From an uncultured Pelagibacteraceae bacterium (GTDB lineage: Bacteria; Pseudomonadota; Alphaproteobacteria; Pelagibacterales; Pelagibacteraceae): a stretch of 64,000 nucleotides of DNA. The stretch spans positions 1-64,000 of the forward strand of contig CACPFN010000005.1 of the NCBI GenBank assembly GCA_902633185.1, in the 5' to 3' direction. The notes below the pieces were generated by a model. It searched no databases. It saw only the letters and a list, made by a program, of their open reading frames with translations, and was not told the origin of the DNA. A program made the translations under genes and the position numbers. This document shows positions 28,414 to 38,060 of the stretch, one piece after another. How positions within the stretch are numbered: position 1 is the stretch's first letter; every line of letters begins with the position of its first letter.

Positions 28414-28977
28414 ATGATTCCTATAAAAAATAAAAAAAAAAACTTAGAAGCGACAATTGATGAAATGCGCAACTTTGCACTTAATTATGTAGAAAAATTT
28501 GCACCATCAAAACAACAGCTAAAAACATATCTTTTAAAGAAATATTTAAGATCTAAAGTTGATAACGTTAAAAGAAGCAATATTTCAGATCTAATCGAGA
28601 TTGTAGCTGAAGATTTAGAAAAATCTAAATTTATAAATGATAAATTTTATTCAGAAACAAAAGCGAAAAGTCTAATCCAAAGAGGTTCATCAATAAATAA
28701 GATTAGAAATTATTTAATAAGCAAAGGCGTTGGAGAAAAATATATAAAAAATACAATTGAACAAATTAATGAAAATAATGAAGATCAAGATTTTTTTTCA
28801 GCCATAAAAGTTTGTAAAAAAAAAAGAATTGGTCCTTCAAGAACTGAAGATAATAGACATTTATTCTATAAAAAAGATATTGGTATATTAGCAAGGTCTG
28901 GATTTGATTTTGAAGTTTCCAGAAGAGTAATGGAACTAGATAAAGAGGAATATTTGAAAATTATAAATCTTCTTTAG
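28414..28977 (+). CDS. recX: Regulatory protein RecX
   Basis: Helical repeats 'YFLKKYLRSK...', 'INDKFYSETKAKSLIQRGSSINKIRNYLISKGV'. The internal start at 28414 avoids overlap with the opposite gene. Confidence 0.75.
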   Translation: MIPIKNKKKNLEATIDEMRNFALNYVEKFAPSKQQLKTYLLKKYLRSKVDNVKRSNISDLIEIVAEDLEKSKFINDKFYSETKAKSLIQRGSSINKIRNYLISKGVGEKYIKNTIEQINENNEDQDFFSAIKVCKKKRIGPSRTEDNRHLFYKKDIGILARSGFDFEVSRRVMELDKEEYLKIINLL

Positions 28978-29110
28978 ACTTTTTATTTTTTTCTTCTAAA
29001 TAATACTGAATTTTGCTTTTGATATAGTTTTTTACTATCACAAATACTATCAATCCAAAAATTGATACAGAAACTATTATAATTAATATTATTCTTAATT
29101 GCTCACTCAT
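28961..29110 (-). CDS. Small single-TM protein (49 aa), not in ORF track
   Basis: Read directly on minus: MSEQLRIILIIIVSVSIFGLIVFVIVKNYIKSKIQYYLEEKNKKSKEDL-stop; abuts cysQ. Confidence 0.55.
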   Translation of the reverse strand: MSEQLRIILIIIVSVSIFGLIVFVIVKNYIKSKIQYYLEEKNKKSKEDL

Positions 29111-29880
29111 TATATATTTTTATTTCTTTTCAAAATTATACTAGGATTTTTAAAATTTTCTTTTCCGTAAAGTATTTCATTTCCCTCAAAATCTTTAACT
29201 ATACCACCTGCATTTTCAAGAATAGCATGGCCGGCTGCTATATCCCATTCACATGCTCTAGGCTCTGCAACATATCCGTCGTATTCATTTGAAGCTATTA
29301 CACAAAATTTTAAAGAACTTTTCATCCTTTTAAATTCACTAACATTCATTGTTTGAAATATTTTGTTAATTTCAGGTTTTAGTTTATTTGAATATGATAC
29401 AAATTTAACTTTATTATTTGAAATTTTTGAACAGTCTAATTTTACATGTTTACTATTAATTATTTCAAATGAACAACCTTTATCATAAGAATAAAATAAT
29501 CTATTTTTAGCGGGTGCATATATTATACCTGCTACTGCTCGATTATTAATTATTAAACCAGCATTTAAAGTAAATTCATCAAGATCATTAATGTAATCAT
29601 AAGTTCCGTCAATTGGATCTATTAGCCAAAAATCTTTTAAATCTTTCTTGGATTTATTATGACTAGTTTCTTCTGATACAATTGGTATTTGAGGAGTTAA
29701 ATCATTTATTTTCTCAGTTAATATTCTATTTACTTCAAGATCACCATTGCTAACCGGTGTGTTATCTTCTTTAATTTCTTTTATTAACCCTTTTTCCCTT
29801 AATTCTATTGAAACTTTTCCCGCATATAAAAAAGTATCAATCAGTTTTTCAATAGTTGCTTTTATTTCGATTTGTTTCAT
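29110..29880 (-). CDS. cysQ: 3'(2'),5'-bisphosphate nucleotidase, inositol monophosphatase family
   Basis: FWLIDPIDGTYDYIN and EWDIAAGHAILENAGGIV motifs. Confidence 0.85.
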   Translation of the reverse strand: MKQIEIKATIEKLIDTFLYAGKVSIELREKGLIKEIKEDNTPVSNGDLEVNRILTEKINDLTPQIPIVSEETSHNKSKKDLKDFWLIDPIDGTYDYINDLDEFTLNAGLIINNRAVAGIIYAPAKNRLFYSYDKGCSFEIINSKHVKLDCSKISNNKVKFVSYSNKLKPEINKIFQTMNVSEFKRMKSSLKFCVIASNEYDGYVAEPRACEWDIAAGHAILENAGGIVKDFEGNEILYGKENFKNPSIILKRNKNI

Positions 29881-30048
29881 TTATTCTAACTTTTCTAATT
29901 CGATATTTTTAGCATTGATAACTTTTTTTCCTACATTTTCGAAATTCACAGTTACTTTTTCCTTAATAATTGACTGTACTTGTCCTATTCCCCAATCTTT
30001 ATTATTAGGATTTATAACTTTATCACCTGGTTCAAAATCTAAAATCAT
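29881..30048 (-). CDS. DUF3553-like small protein (55 aa), not in ORF track
   Basis: Read directly on minus: [55 protein letters not shown]-stop. Confidence 0.7.
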   Translation of the reverse strand: MILDFEPGDKVINPNNKDWGIGQVQSIIKEKVTVNFENVGKKVINAKNIELEKLE

Positions 30049-30089
30049 TTGATTTTACTTATAATAGAAATGAGTATAAATACCACCAC

Positions 30090-31208
30090 ATGAATTTACA
30101 GTTAAACTCAATTGGATTAGATAAGAAACCGTCTGACACAAAAGTAATTGTAGCTATGTCTGGTGGTGTGGACTCATCTACAGTTGCAGGTTTGATGAAA
30201 ATGCAAGGATATAATGTTACCGGCATAACATTAAAACTATACAACGATAGTAAAGAAGTTGTTAAATCAAAAGTATGTTGCTCAGGCCAAGATGTTATAG
30301 ATGCAAAAAGAGTTGCTCATAAATTAGATATTGATCATAAAATTCTTTATTACCAAGATAAATTTAAGCAAGGTGTTATTGATAATTTTGTAGAAAGTTA
30401 CTTAAAAGGAGAAACTCCAATACCATGCGTACAGTGTAATCAAACTGTCAAATTTAAAGATTTGTATGAAGTTGCTAAAGATTTAAATGCTGATGCTTTG
30501 ATTACAGGTCATTATGTAAAAAATATAACAATAAATGAAAAAAATAATATGTATAGAGCAGTAGATGAAAATAGAGATCAAAGTTATTTTCTATTCAACA
30601 CTACAAGAGAGCAATTAAATTATTTACGATTTCCATTAGGTGGAATGTTAAAAAATGAAACTAGAGAAATTGCTAAAAAACTAAATTTAAATGTTGCAGA
30701 TAAGCCAGATAGTCAAGATATATGTTTTGTTCCTAACGGAGACTATTCATCAGTAATAAAAAAGTTTAAGCCAGATTCTTTAAAAAAAGGTAACATTAAG
30801 AATCTAAATGGTGAAGTAATAGGTGTTCATGACGGAATTATAAATTTTACTATTGGTCAAAGAAAAGGAATTAAAGTAGCTGACAAAGAGGCATTATATG
30901 TAATTAAAATTGATGCAGAAAATAATGAAATAATTGTTGGAGGAAGAGAGCATCTTGGAAAAAAGAAAATTAATTTAAAAAAAATTAATCTACTATCGGA
31001 TAAAAATGAATTAAATGAAAATATATTAGTCAAAGTTAGGTCTACTGGAAAATTATTAAGCGCCAATGTAAATTTTATAAACGAGAGTGATGCTGAGGTA
31101 AATTTAGATAATTCTGAAGATGGTATTTCACCTGGACAAGCATGTGTCTTTTATAAAAAAGACCAATATGGTCACAAAGTTCTTGGTGGTGGTTGGATTA
31201 AAGAATAA
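30090..31208 (+). CDS. mnmA: tRNA-specific 2-thiouridylase
   Basis: [63 protein letters not shown]. Confidence 0.97.
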   Translation: MNLQLNSIGLDKKPSDTKVIVAMSGGVDSSTVAGLMKMQGYNVTGITLKLYNDSKEVVKSKVCCSGQDVIDAKRVAHKLDIDHKILYYQDKFKQGVIDNFVESYLKGETPIPCVQCNQTVKFKDLYEVAKDLNADALITGHYVKNITINEKNNMYRAVDENRDQSYFLFNTTREQLNYLRFPLGGMLKNETREIAKKLNLNVADKPDSQDICFVPNGDYSSVIKKFKPDSLKKGNIKNLNGEVIGVHDGIINFTIGQRKGIKVADKEALYVIKIDAENNEIIVGGREHLGKKKINLKKINLLSDKNELNENILVKVRSTGKLLSANVNFINESDAEVNLDNSEDGISPGQACVFYKKDQYGHKVLGGGWIKE

Positions 31209-31214
31209 TTAAAT

Positions 31215-31298
31215 TTACTTTTTCTTATTCTTTTTTCTTGCTCTTCTTTTTTTAGAGCCCATTTTTCTTCGGCCTCTATGCTTTTTAGGGTATCCCAT
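31215..31298 (-). CDS. Hyperbasic 27-aa micro-ORF (ribosomal/RNA-binding-like), not in ORF track
   Basis: Read directly on minus: MGYPKKHRGRRKMGSKKRRARKKNKKK-stop, preceded by aaaactAAGGAGAtt-ATG. Confidence 0.65.
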   Translation of the reverse strand: MGYPKKHRGRRKMGSKKRRARKKNKKK

Positions 31299-31373
31299 AA
31301 TCTCCTTAGTTTTACAATTTTATTGACTTATTTGAGGGATATAGCATTGTCAATATAACTAATCAATTTTTTT

Positions 31374-32552
31374 ATGGTTAATTCAGTTAAAACTTTTTTA
31401 AAACAAGTAGGAAAAGATTATCAAAATCAGTCAGTTAATCCGCCAGTAGTAAGAGCTTCAACAATAATATTTAAAACTCTTCAAGATATAAAGAAAACAC
31501 AAAGTAATTATAAAAAAAATCCCTTAAGCAAAAATTTTGATTATGGTAGAAAAGGAACATCAACAACTTTTGCACTACAAGAACTATTAAGAAAAATTGA
31601 AAATGCTTATCAAGTTTATTTAACACCAACAGGATTTGGTGCAGTTTTTCTTGGAGTGATTAGTGTTGTAAGACCTGGTGATGAAATCATTATTACGGAC
31701 TCAGTCTACTCTCCAACAAGATTTTTAACCGAAGACTATTTAAAAAAATTCAATATTAAAGCAGTATTTTATGATCCAAAAAACTTAGATGACTTAAAAA
31801 AAAAAATTACAAAGAAGACTAAACTTATTTTTGTTGAAAACCCAGGAAGTAACACATTTGAATTTCAAGATTTAAAAAAAATATTATCTTTTGCTAAGAA
31901 TAAGAATATTTATACAGCTATTGATAACACCTGGGGAACACCTTATTTAATCAAGCCTTTAGACTTAGGTTTTGATATGTCTATAGTTTCAGCGACAAAA
32001 TATTATTCTGGTCATTCAGATGTTATGGGTGGCAGTTTAGCTATTAAAAAAAGACTTTTTAAAGAAGTGGAATTAAGTCAAAAAGCAGTTGGTTTAAGAC
32101 TAAGTCCTGATGATGCCTATTTAATTATGAGAGGACTAAGAACGTTGGATATTAGGTTAGACAAACATCAAGAAAATACCATCAAGGTAGCTAATTTTTT
32201 GAGCAAACAAACAAAAGTTAAAGAGGTTTTTTACCCAATTAAAAAAAATATTAAACAATACAAAATGTGGAAAAAGTATTATTCAGGATCATCTGGGTTA
32301 ATGGGTGTAAAAATTATTTCTAGAAATAAAAATTCTGTAATTAAATTTTTAAATAAACTAAAATTATTTGCCCATGGTTACAGCTGGGGTGGATTTGAAA
32401 GTCTTGCTTTATATCAAGACAAATTGGCACTGGGTAATAGGAGCTACACAAAGCTGAGTAATAACGAACATATTATAAGATTACATATTGGTTTAGAAGA
32501 CCCAAATGATTTGATTGCTGACATTAAACAGGCTATTAAATCTGTAAGATGA
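31374..32552 (+). CDS. metC: Cystathionine beta-lyase-type PLP enzyme (trans-sulfuration family)
   Basis: NPGSNTFEFQDL, AIDNTWGTPYLIKPLDLGFDMSIVSATKYYSGHSDVMGG (PLP lysine context). Confidence 0.88.
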   Translation: MVNSVKTFLKQVGKDYQNQSVNPPVVRASTIIFKTLQDIKKTQSNYKKNPLSKNFDYGRKGTSTTFALQELLRKIENAYQVYLTPTGFGAVFLGVISVVRPGDEIIITDSVYSPTRFLTEDYLKKFNIKAVFYDPKNLDDLKKKITKKTKLIFVENPGSNTFEFQDLKKILSFAKNKNIYTAIDNTWGTPYLIKPLDLGFDMSIVSATKYYSGHSDVMGGSLAIKKRLFKEVELSQKAVGLRLSPDDAYLIMRGLRTLDIRLDKHQENTIKVANFLSKQTKVKEVFYPIKKNIKQYKMWKKYYSGSSGLMGVKIISRNKNSVIKFLNKLKLFAHGYSWGGFESLALYQDKLALGNRSYTKLSNNEHIIRLHIGLEDPNDLIADIKQAIKSVR

Positions 32553-33769
32553 ATGACACCAAATTTTTTCCAACAAAAAAAGCATTAGTTACAGTAATAG
32601 CTGCATCTGCTGTTGTTATTATTGCATTAGGAATAAGACAAACTTTTGGAATGTTTTATTTTGATTTTGCAACTGATTTAGATATCACCATAACACAGTT
32701 CGGCTTTACAATGGGATTACAGCTCTTATTGTGGGGTGTTTTCAGTCCTATGTTTGGAATTATTACGGATAAGTATGGTGGTAATATTGCAATCTTTATT
32801 GGATTTGTTTTTTATTTATTAGCAATTTTATTATTCTATTCAGGTTTTAATACTGGTTATTATTTTACTATAACAATTGGAATATTAGTTGGTGTTGGAC
32901 TGGGATCTACAGCTATCAGTATACCTGTTTCAGTTGTCGCAAAACATTTTCCAGTATCAAGCAGAACAATAGCAACAGGCATAGTAACATCAGCAGGATC
33001 TTTTGGATATTTTATATCACCTCTAATCACTAGATACTCACTTGTTGAACATGGGTGGGAAAATACAATGTTATTCTTCTGTTTCTTTTTAGGTCTAGGA
33101 TTAATTGTAGCATTATTTGTATCAACACCAAAAATACCTGTCGGTACAAATCAAAATAACAATCAAACAGCTAGAGAAGCTTTAAAAGAGGCTTTTTCAA
33201 ATAAAAGTTACATCTATCTTACTTTAGGTTTCTTTGTGTGTGGTTGGCACATTGCTTTAGTTGCAACTCATATACCCACTTATATGATTGATAAAGGATT
33301 ACCTGATTGGTGTGCAGCAATGGTTTTGGCTTTAATCGGACTTTTTAATATGGTTGGAACAATTACAAGTGGATATCTTGCAACTAGATACAGTCAAAAA
33401 ATTCTATTAAGTGCAATTTACTTACTAAGAGGAGTGTCAATTATTTATTTCATATTCCTACCACCAAGTGTTTTTAATTCAGTAATCTTTGGAATTACTT
33501 TTGGAATGTTGTGGCTATCAACAGTTCCACCAACCAATGGAATCATAGGAAAAGTATTTGGAACTAAATATATCGGATTATTATATGGAATTGTTTTTGT
33601 AAGTCATCAAATTGGATCTTTTTTAGGAGCTTATTTGAGTGGAGTTTTCTATGAACTTAACGGCAATTTTGATTATGCTTGGTACATATCTATCGCATTA
33701 TCTATTTTTGCTGGTTTGATACATTTACCTATAAAAGAGAAGCCAATTGAAAGACCACAAATCGCATAA
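32549..33769 (+). CDS. MFS transporter (oxalate/monocarboxylate-like)
   Basis: 12-TM MFS protein, 'FGMFYFDFATDLDITITQFGFTMGLQLLLWGVFSPMFGIITDKYG'. Confidence 0.85.
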   Translation: MNDTKFFPTKKALVTVIAASAVVIIALGIRQTFGMFYFDFATDLDITITQFGFTMGLQLLLWGVFSPMFGIITDKYGGNIAIFIGFVFYLLAILLFYSGFNTGYYFTITIGILVGVGLGSTAISIPVSVVAKHFPVSSRTIATGIVTSAGSFGYFISPLITRYSLVEHGWENTMLFFCFFLGLGLIVALFVSTPKIPVGTNQNNNQTAREALKEAFSNKSYIYLTLGFFVCGWHIALVATHIPTYMIDKGLPDWCAAMVLALIGLFNMVGTITSGYLATRYSQKILLSAIYLLRGVSIIYFIFLPPSVFNSVIFGITFGMLWLSTVPPTNGIIGKVFGTKYIGLLYGIVFVSHQIGSFLGAYLSGVFYELNGNFDYAWYISIALSIFAGLIHLPIKEKPIERPQIA

Positions 33770-34961
33770 ACTTAAATTTAACCCGTATTTAGAAAAACTT
33801 TATCAATCAGATAAGCCATTGATAATCTACAAAGTTGATAATGGTTATGACATTTATACAGATTTTTCTAAAAAAATTAATTTAACAAAAAAAAATATAC
33901 ATAAATTTTTAAACTCTTTTGAAAAAATGAAATATAAAAAAGAAACTGATCAATATGTTGGTTTTTTTGGATATGAAATTTTAAATTATTTACTTGGTAT
34001 TAAAATTAGCAAACAGTCTAAAAATGGTTTTTATAAAGGAGTTTTTTACAAACCGGAGACAATCATTAAAATTAGAGATAATATTTCAATATTTTCAAAT
34101 AAAAAGAAGCAAGAATTTAATAATTATTTCAAACCAACTAAAATTTTATCACCCTTTAAATTAAATATTAAATATCAAAAATACAAAAAAATATTTGATA
34201 TTTTTTCAAAAAAAATAAGACAAGGAGAAACATATCAAATAAAAATTTGTACAAAATATCGTAATAAATCTTCAATAAATCCAATTAATTTTTTCTGGAG
34301 ATTAATGAAGTCAAATGCTTCACCAGAATCTTTTATGATAAGAGATAAAAACTATTCTATTGTAAGCTGCTCACCTGAAACTTTATTATTAAAAAAAGGT
34401 AACAAAATCATTACCAAGCCTATTGCTGGCACATTAAGAAAAAGTAAAAAATCTAACAGATCTAGTGCCTTAAAGTTTTTTAGAAATAACATTAAAGAGA
34501 CTAAAGAACATAATATGATTGTTGATATGGAAAGAAGTGATTTATCCAGAGTTTGTGTTCCAGGAACAGTAAAAATTGATAAAGAAAAGTATGTTGAGGA
34601 ATATAGACACTTATTTCATTATGTTACAACCATATCTGGAAGCTTATTAAAAGGTATGACTATAAAAAATATTATCAAATCTATGATGCCTGGTGGATCA
34701 GTCATAGGCTGTCCAAAAGTACGAACTTTGGAATTATTAAATCAACAAGAAAAAGAGAATAGAAATATTTTTACAGGTAGTTTTGGCTATATAAAATTTA
34801 ATAAAGATATGAGATTTAACATAATAATAAGATCTATACTAAATTATAAAAATACATCAGAAATATCTGCAGCATCTGGAGTTGTATTAGATAGTGCAGC
34901 AAAAAAAGAATTTAATGAAAATTTTATCAAAGCAAAATCATTATTAGAATTATTTAAATGA
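33747..34961 (+). CDS. pabB: Aminodeoxychorismate synthase component I
   Basis: Chorismate-binding motifs SPETLLLKKGNKIITKPIAGTLRK, EHNMIVDMERSDLSRV, MMPGGSVIGCPKVR, GSFGYIKF. Start codon uncertain (overlaps upstream gene). Confidence 0.88.
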   Translation: MKDHKSHKLKFNPYLEKLYQSDKPLIIYKVDNGYDIYTDFSKKINLTKKNIHKFLNSFEKMKYKKETDQYVGFFGYEILNYLLGIKISKQSKNGFYKGVFYKPETIIKIRDNISIFSNKKKQEFNNYFKPTKILSPFKLNIKYQKYKKIFDIFSKKIRQGETYQIKICTKYRNKSSINPINFFWRLMKSNASPESFMIRDKNYSIVSCSPETLLLKKGNKIITKPIAGTLRKSKKSNRSSALKFFRNNIKETKEHNMIVDMERSDLSRVCVPGTVKIDKEKYVEEYRHLFHYVTTISGSLLKGMTIKNIIKSMMPGGSVIGCPKVRTLELLNQQEKENRNIFTGSFGYIKFNKDMRFNIIIRSILNYKNTSEISAASGVVLDSAAKKEFNENFIKAKSLLELFK

Positions 34962-35524
34962 TTTATATAATAGACCACCAGGATTCATTCACATGGAATG
35001 TCGTTCATCAATTCTCTCAGTTTGATAAAGTTTATTGTTCAAATTATTTTGAAATAAATAACAGTTTATTAAAAAAATCTAATACAATTGTATTATCTCC
35101 TGGACCCGGTTCACCCAAAGATTATCCAAATACTTCAAAAATTTATAATAAATTTAAAGGAAGAAAAAAAATCATAGGAATTTGCTTAGGGTATCAGCAA
35201 ATATTACATTGTGAAAATGCCAAAATTATTCAACAAAGGAGAATATTCCATGGTTATCAATCTGATGTAAAAGTTGTTTCGAATAAATCCATCTTTAGAA
35301 AGAATTCCAAATTTAAAGTCGGAAGATATCATTCACTTAAGCTTCATGAGCCATTTACCAAAGAAAATTTTGATATTACCATGAGATGCGCTAAAACTAA
35401 TATTGCTATGGCTTTTGAAAACAAAAGAGATGATGTATATGGTTTTCAATTTCATCCAGAATCTTTTTTAACAACAAATGGTAAAATTCTTATTAAAAAA
35501 ATCTTACAGTCGAAAAGATCTTAA
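34958..35524 (+). CDS. pabA: Aminodeoxychorismate synthase component II (glutamine amidotransferase)
   Basis: IIDHQDSFTWNVV, LSPGPGSP, GICLGYQQI, FQFHPES. Confidence 0.9.
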   Translation: MIYIIDHQDSFTWNVVHQFSQFDKVYCSNYFEINNSLLKKSNTIVLSPGPGSPKDYPNTSKIYNKFKGRKKIIGICLGYQQILHCENAKIIQQRRIFHGYQSDVKVVSNKSIFRKNSKFKVGRYHSLKLHEPFTKENFDITMRCAKTNIAMAFENKRDDVYGFQFHPESFLTTNGKILIKKILQSKRS

Positions 35525-36254
35525 AGAAAAAGAATTTAAAGATCTATGGAATGCCCATGGGGTATTTACAACTATGTGGATCTATGGAAAGCCTCAAAAG
35601 ATTTTATTTTTTAAAGAACACATAACTAATCTTATTAGGTCTACTAAAAATTATAAAATTCATGATCGAAATTTAAAAAGAAATATATTTAAAATAATTA
35701 AATCGAATTTAAATAAACAAAAAAATTATAATCATTTATTGAGAATTGCTGTTACCAAAAGTTTAATTTCTATTTCTTTGAGAGATAAATTAAAAATTAA
35801 AAAAAATCTCCAGTTAAAGTTAGTCAATTACAATAGAATTAAGCCTGAGCATAAAAATCTGAAGTATAAATTTATTTTAAAAAGTTTATCTAAAATGGAT
35901 AACACAAAATCTGATATTGCTCTTTGCTCAAATGGAAAAATTCTAGAAACAGGCACTTCAAATATTATTTTCATTAAAGATAATAAATACTATTCACCTA
36001 TAAGAAAATTTTATCGAGGAGTTAATCTTAGGTTTTTTGAAAAAAATTTTAGTATAAAAAAAACCAATATTAATATTAATAATTTAAATCAATATGAGGA
36101 AATACTTCTAATCGGATCTGGAAAAGGAGTTTCCACAGTTTCATCTATAAAAGAGAAAAACTGGAATAGAAAAAAATATAAATCCTATGAAACTTTTGTA
36201 AGTAAATATAAAACTCAAATACTTAAACAAAAAAAATTGAGTAATTATTTATGA
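35478..36254 (+). CDS. pabC: Class IV aminotransferase, probable aminodeoxychorismate lyase
   Basis: GVFTTMWIYGKPQKILFFKEHI, LCSNGKILETGTSNIIFI. Directly after pabBA. Confidence 0.8.
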   Translation: MVKFLLKKSYSRKDLKEKEFKDLWNAHGVFTTMWIYGKPQKILFFKEHITNLIRSTKNYKIHDRNLKRNIFKIIKSNLNKQKNYNHLLRIAVTKSLISISLRDKLKIKKNLQLKLVNYNRIKPEHKNLKYKFILKSLSKMDNTKSDIALCSNGKILETGTSNIIFIKDNKYYSPIRKFYRGVNLRFFEKNFSIKKTNININNLNQYEEILLIGSGKGVSTVSSIKEKNWNRKKYKSYETFVSKYKTQILKQKKLSNYL

Positions 36255-36649
36255 GAAATCCTAATAATCCATGCATATTCTGTTTTACAAAGAAAAAGGA
36301 ATATCTTTTTGAAAACGAACTAGCTTATGCAACTACTGACACGTACCCTGTATCAAAATTTCATTCACTTATAATTCCAAAGCGGTGTGTTAAAAATTAT
36401 TTTGATCTAACCTCAAAAGAAATCTTAGCGTGCAATAAATTAATAAAGAAACTAAAAAAAAAAATTGAAATGAAAGATAAATCTGTAAAAGGTTTTAATA
36501 TTGGTACCAATTCGGGCAAGGTTGCTGGACAATCTATTAATCATTGTCACATTCATCTGATTCCAAGACGAAAAAATGATGTTAAAAATCCTCAAGGTGG
36601 TGTTCGAGCTGTAATTTCTGCTAAACAGCATTATGTGAGGAAAAAGTAA
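36251..36649 (+). CDS. HIT-family nucleotide-binding protein
   Basis: SINHCHIHLIPRR (HxHxH-type triad) and CIFC N-terminus. Confidence 0.88.
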   Translation: MRNPNNPCIFCFTKKKEYLFENELAYATTDTYPVSKFHSLIIPKRCVKNYFDLTSKEILACNKLIKKLKKKIEMKDKSVKGFNIGTNSGKVAGQSINHCHIHLIPRRKNDVKNPQGGVRAVISAKQHYVRKK

Positions 36650-36755
36650 CTTTTATTAACATTTTTTTATTGAGATGAGATTATTAGTCAGTTGAACTAA
36701 TATTTTTTATAGATTAAGAGCTTAGATTAGTATTATATTTAGCGGAGATAATAAT

Positions 36756-37550
36756 ATGTTCACAACCAATCCATTTGCTGTTCTTTCTTCAACAGTTCCT
36801 TCAATTGCTTTGCAAGCATTTGTTTTGTTGATGTTAGCGTTAGTTGTGATTGGAACACTGATGGATATTATTCATAAGAAGAATGTAAAATATTTTTTTA
36901 ATAATGCTAAAAAAGCAAAAAAAGCAGCAAGTAGAGAATTAAGTCTTGGCGAGAAAACAGCGATAATTTCTAAAACTGTAGTACATGATATTGGAACTAC
37001 ATCTGAATTAGGTTTGGGTAAAAGAAGATTTGCACATGTATTAGGAATGTATGGAACAATATTATTTTGGATCGGGTCAGGTGTTATGATATTTGGATAT
37101 TCTTCTCCTAATGCGGTAACTCCATCTATATGGCCAATCATTTGGCACGCTGGTGCAATTTTAACTTGCCTTGGAGCTTATTGGTTTTGGTTTTTTTTAA
37201 GAGTAGATGTATCTGCTGAAGCTCACTCAGTTTTTAGAATCATAAAAGCAGATTTATTTGTTTTAGCTTTAGTATTATCTTCTACGTTTGGTTTAGCTTG
37301 GTCGTATTTTCAATATTCAGGATCTACTGGTTTAAGTATTTTATTTTTAATTTTTTTTGCAGTTGCCAACATAGTTTTATTTGGAGGAGTTTACTGGTCT
37401 AAATTTGCTCATATGTTCTACAAACCGGGTGCTGCAATCCAAAAAAATTTAGCAGAAGCAGATGGTTCAAGAGATAATTTACCTCCACCTGCAGATGCTC
37501 CAGAACAATTTGGACTTGGAATTAAACGTGAGGCACCAAAGCACTATTAA
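36756..37550 (+). CDS. Membrane protein upstream of aprBA (AprM-like candidate)
   Basis: Multi-TM protein, 'RRFAHVLGMYGTILFWIGSGVMIFGY'; position matches the aprMBA gene order. Confidence 0.65.
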   Translation: MFTTNPFAVLSSTVPSIALQAFVLLMLALVVIGTLMDIIHKKNVKYFFNNAKKAKKAASRELSLGEKTAIISKTVVHDIGTTSELGLGKRRFAHVLGMYGTILFWIGSGVMIFGYSSPNAVTPSIWPIIWHAGAILTCLGAYWFWFFLRVDVSAEAHSVFRIIKADLFVLALVLSSTFGLAWSYFQYSGSTGLSILFLIFFAVANIVLFGGVYWSKFAHMFYKPGAAIQKNLAEADGSRDNLPPPADAPEQFGLGIKREAPKHY

Positions 37551-37589
37551 TATGATTGATAAAATTTTAAAGAAAGGTAATAAGTAGAT

Positions 37590-38060
37590 ATGTCAACTTT
37601 TGTATACATGACGAGATGTGATGGTTGTGGTCATTGCGTAGATATATGTCCATCAGATATCATGCACATAGACGAAACTATCAGAAGAGCAAAAAATATA
37701 GAACCAAATTTTTGTTGGGAATGCTATTCATGCGTCAAGGCATGTCCTAACCATGCAATTGATGTAAGAGGATATGCTGACTTTGCTCCAATGGGTCATA
37801 GTGTTAGAGTTAGAAGAGAAGAAGAGAAAGGAACTATCTCTTGGAGAATTAAATTTAGAAACGGTACAGAGAAGAATTTTGTATCGCCAATAACAACAAA
37901 ACCTTGGGGAAAATTCATACCAAAATTAGCTGAAGCTGATACTCCTAATCAAGGAGAGATTAATTCACAAATTTTATATAATGAGCCACATGGTTTAAAT
38001 ACTGAAAAAGATTTACCAACTTTAGATAAGAATTCATTTAAGCAAGGTGTTTATTATTAA
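37590..38060 (+). CDS. aprB: Adenylylsulfate reductase beta subunit (ferredoxin-type)
   Basis: CDGCGHCVDICPSDIMHID and CWECYSCVKACPNHAIDVRGYADFAPMGHSVRV. Confidence 0.95.
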   Translation: MSTFVYMTRCDGCGHCVDICPSDIMHIDETIRRAKNIEPNFCWECYSCVKACPNHAIDVRGYADFAPMGHSVRVRREEEKGTISWRIKFRNGTEKNFVSPITTKPWGKFIPKLAEADTPNQGEINSQILYNEPHGLNTEKDLPTLDKNSFKQGVYY

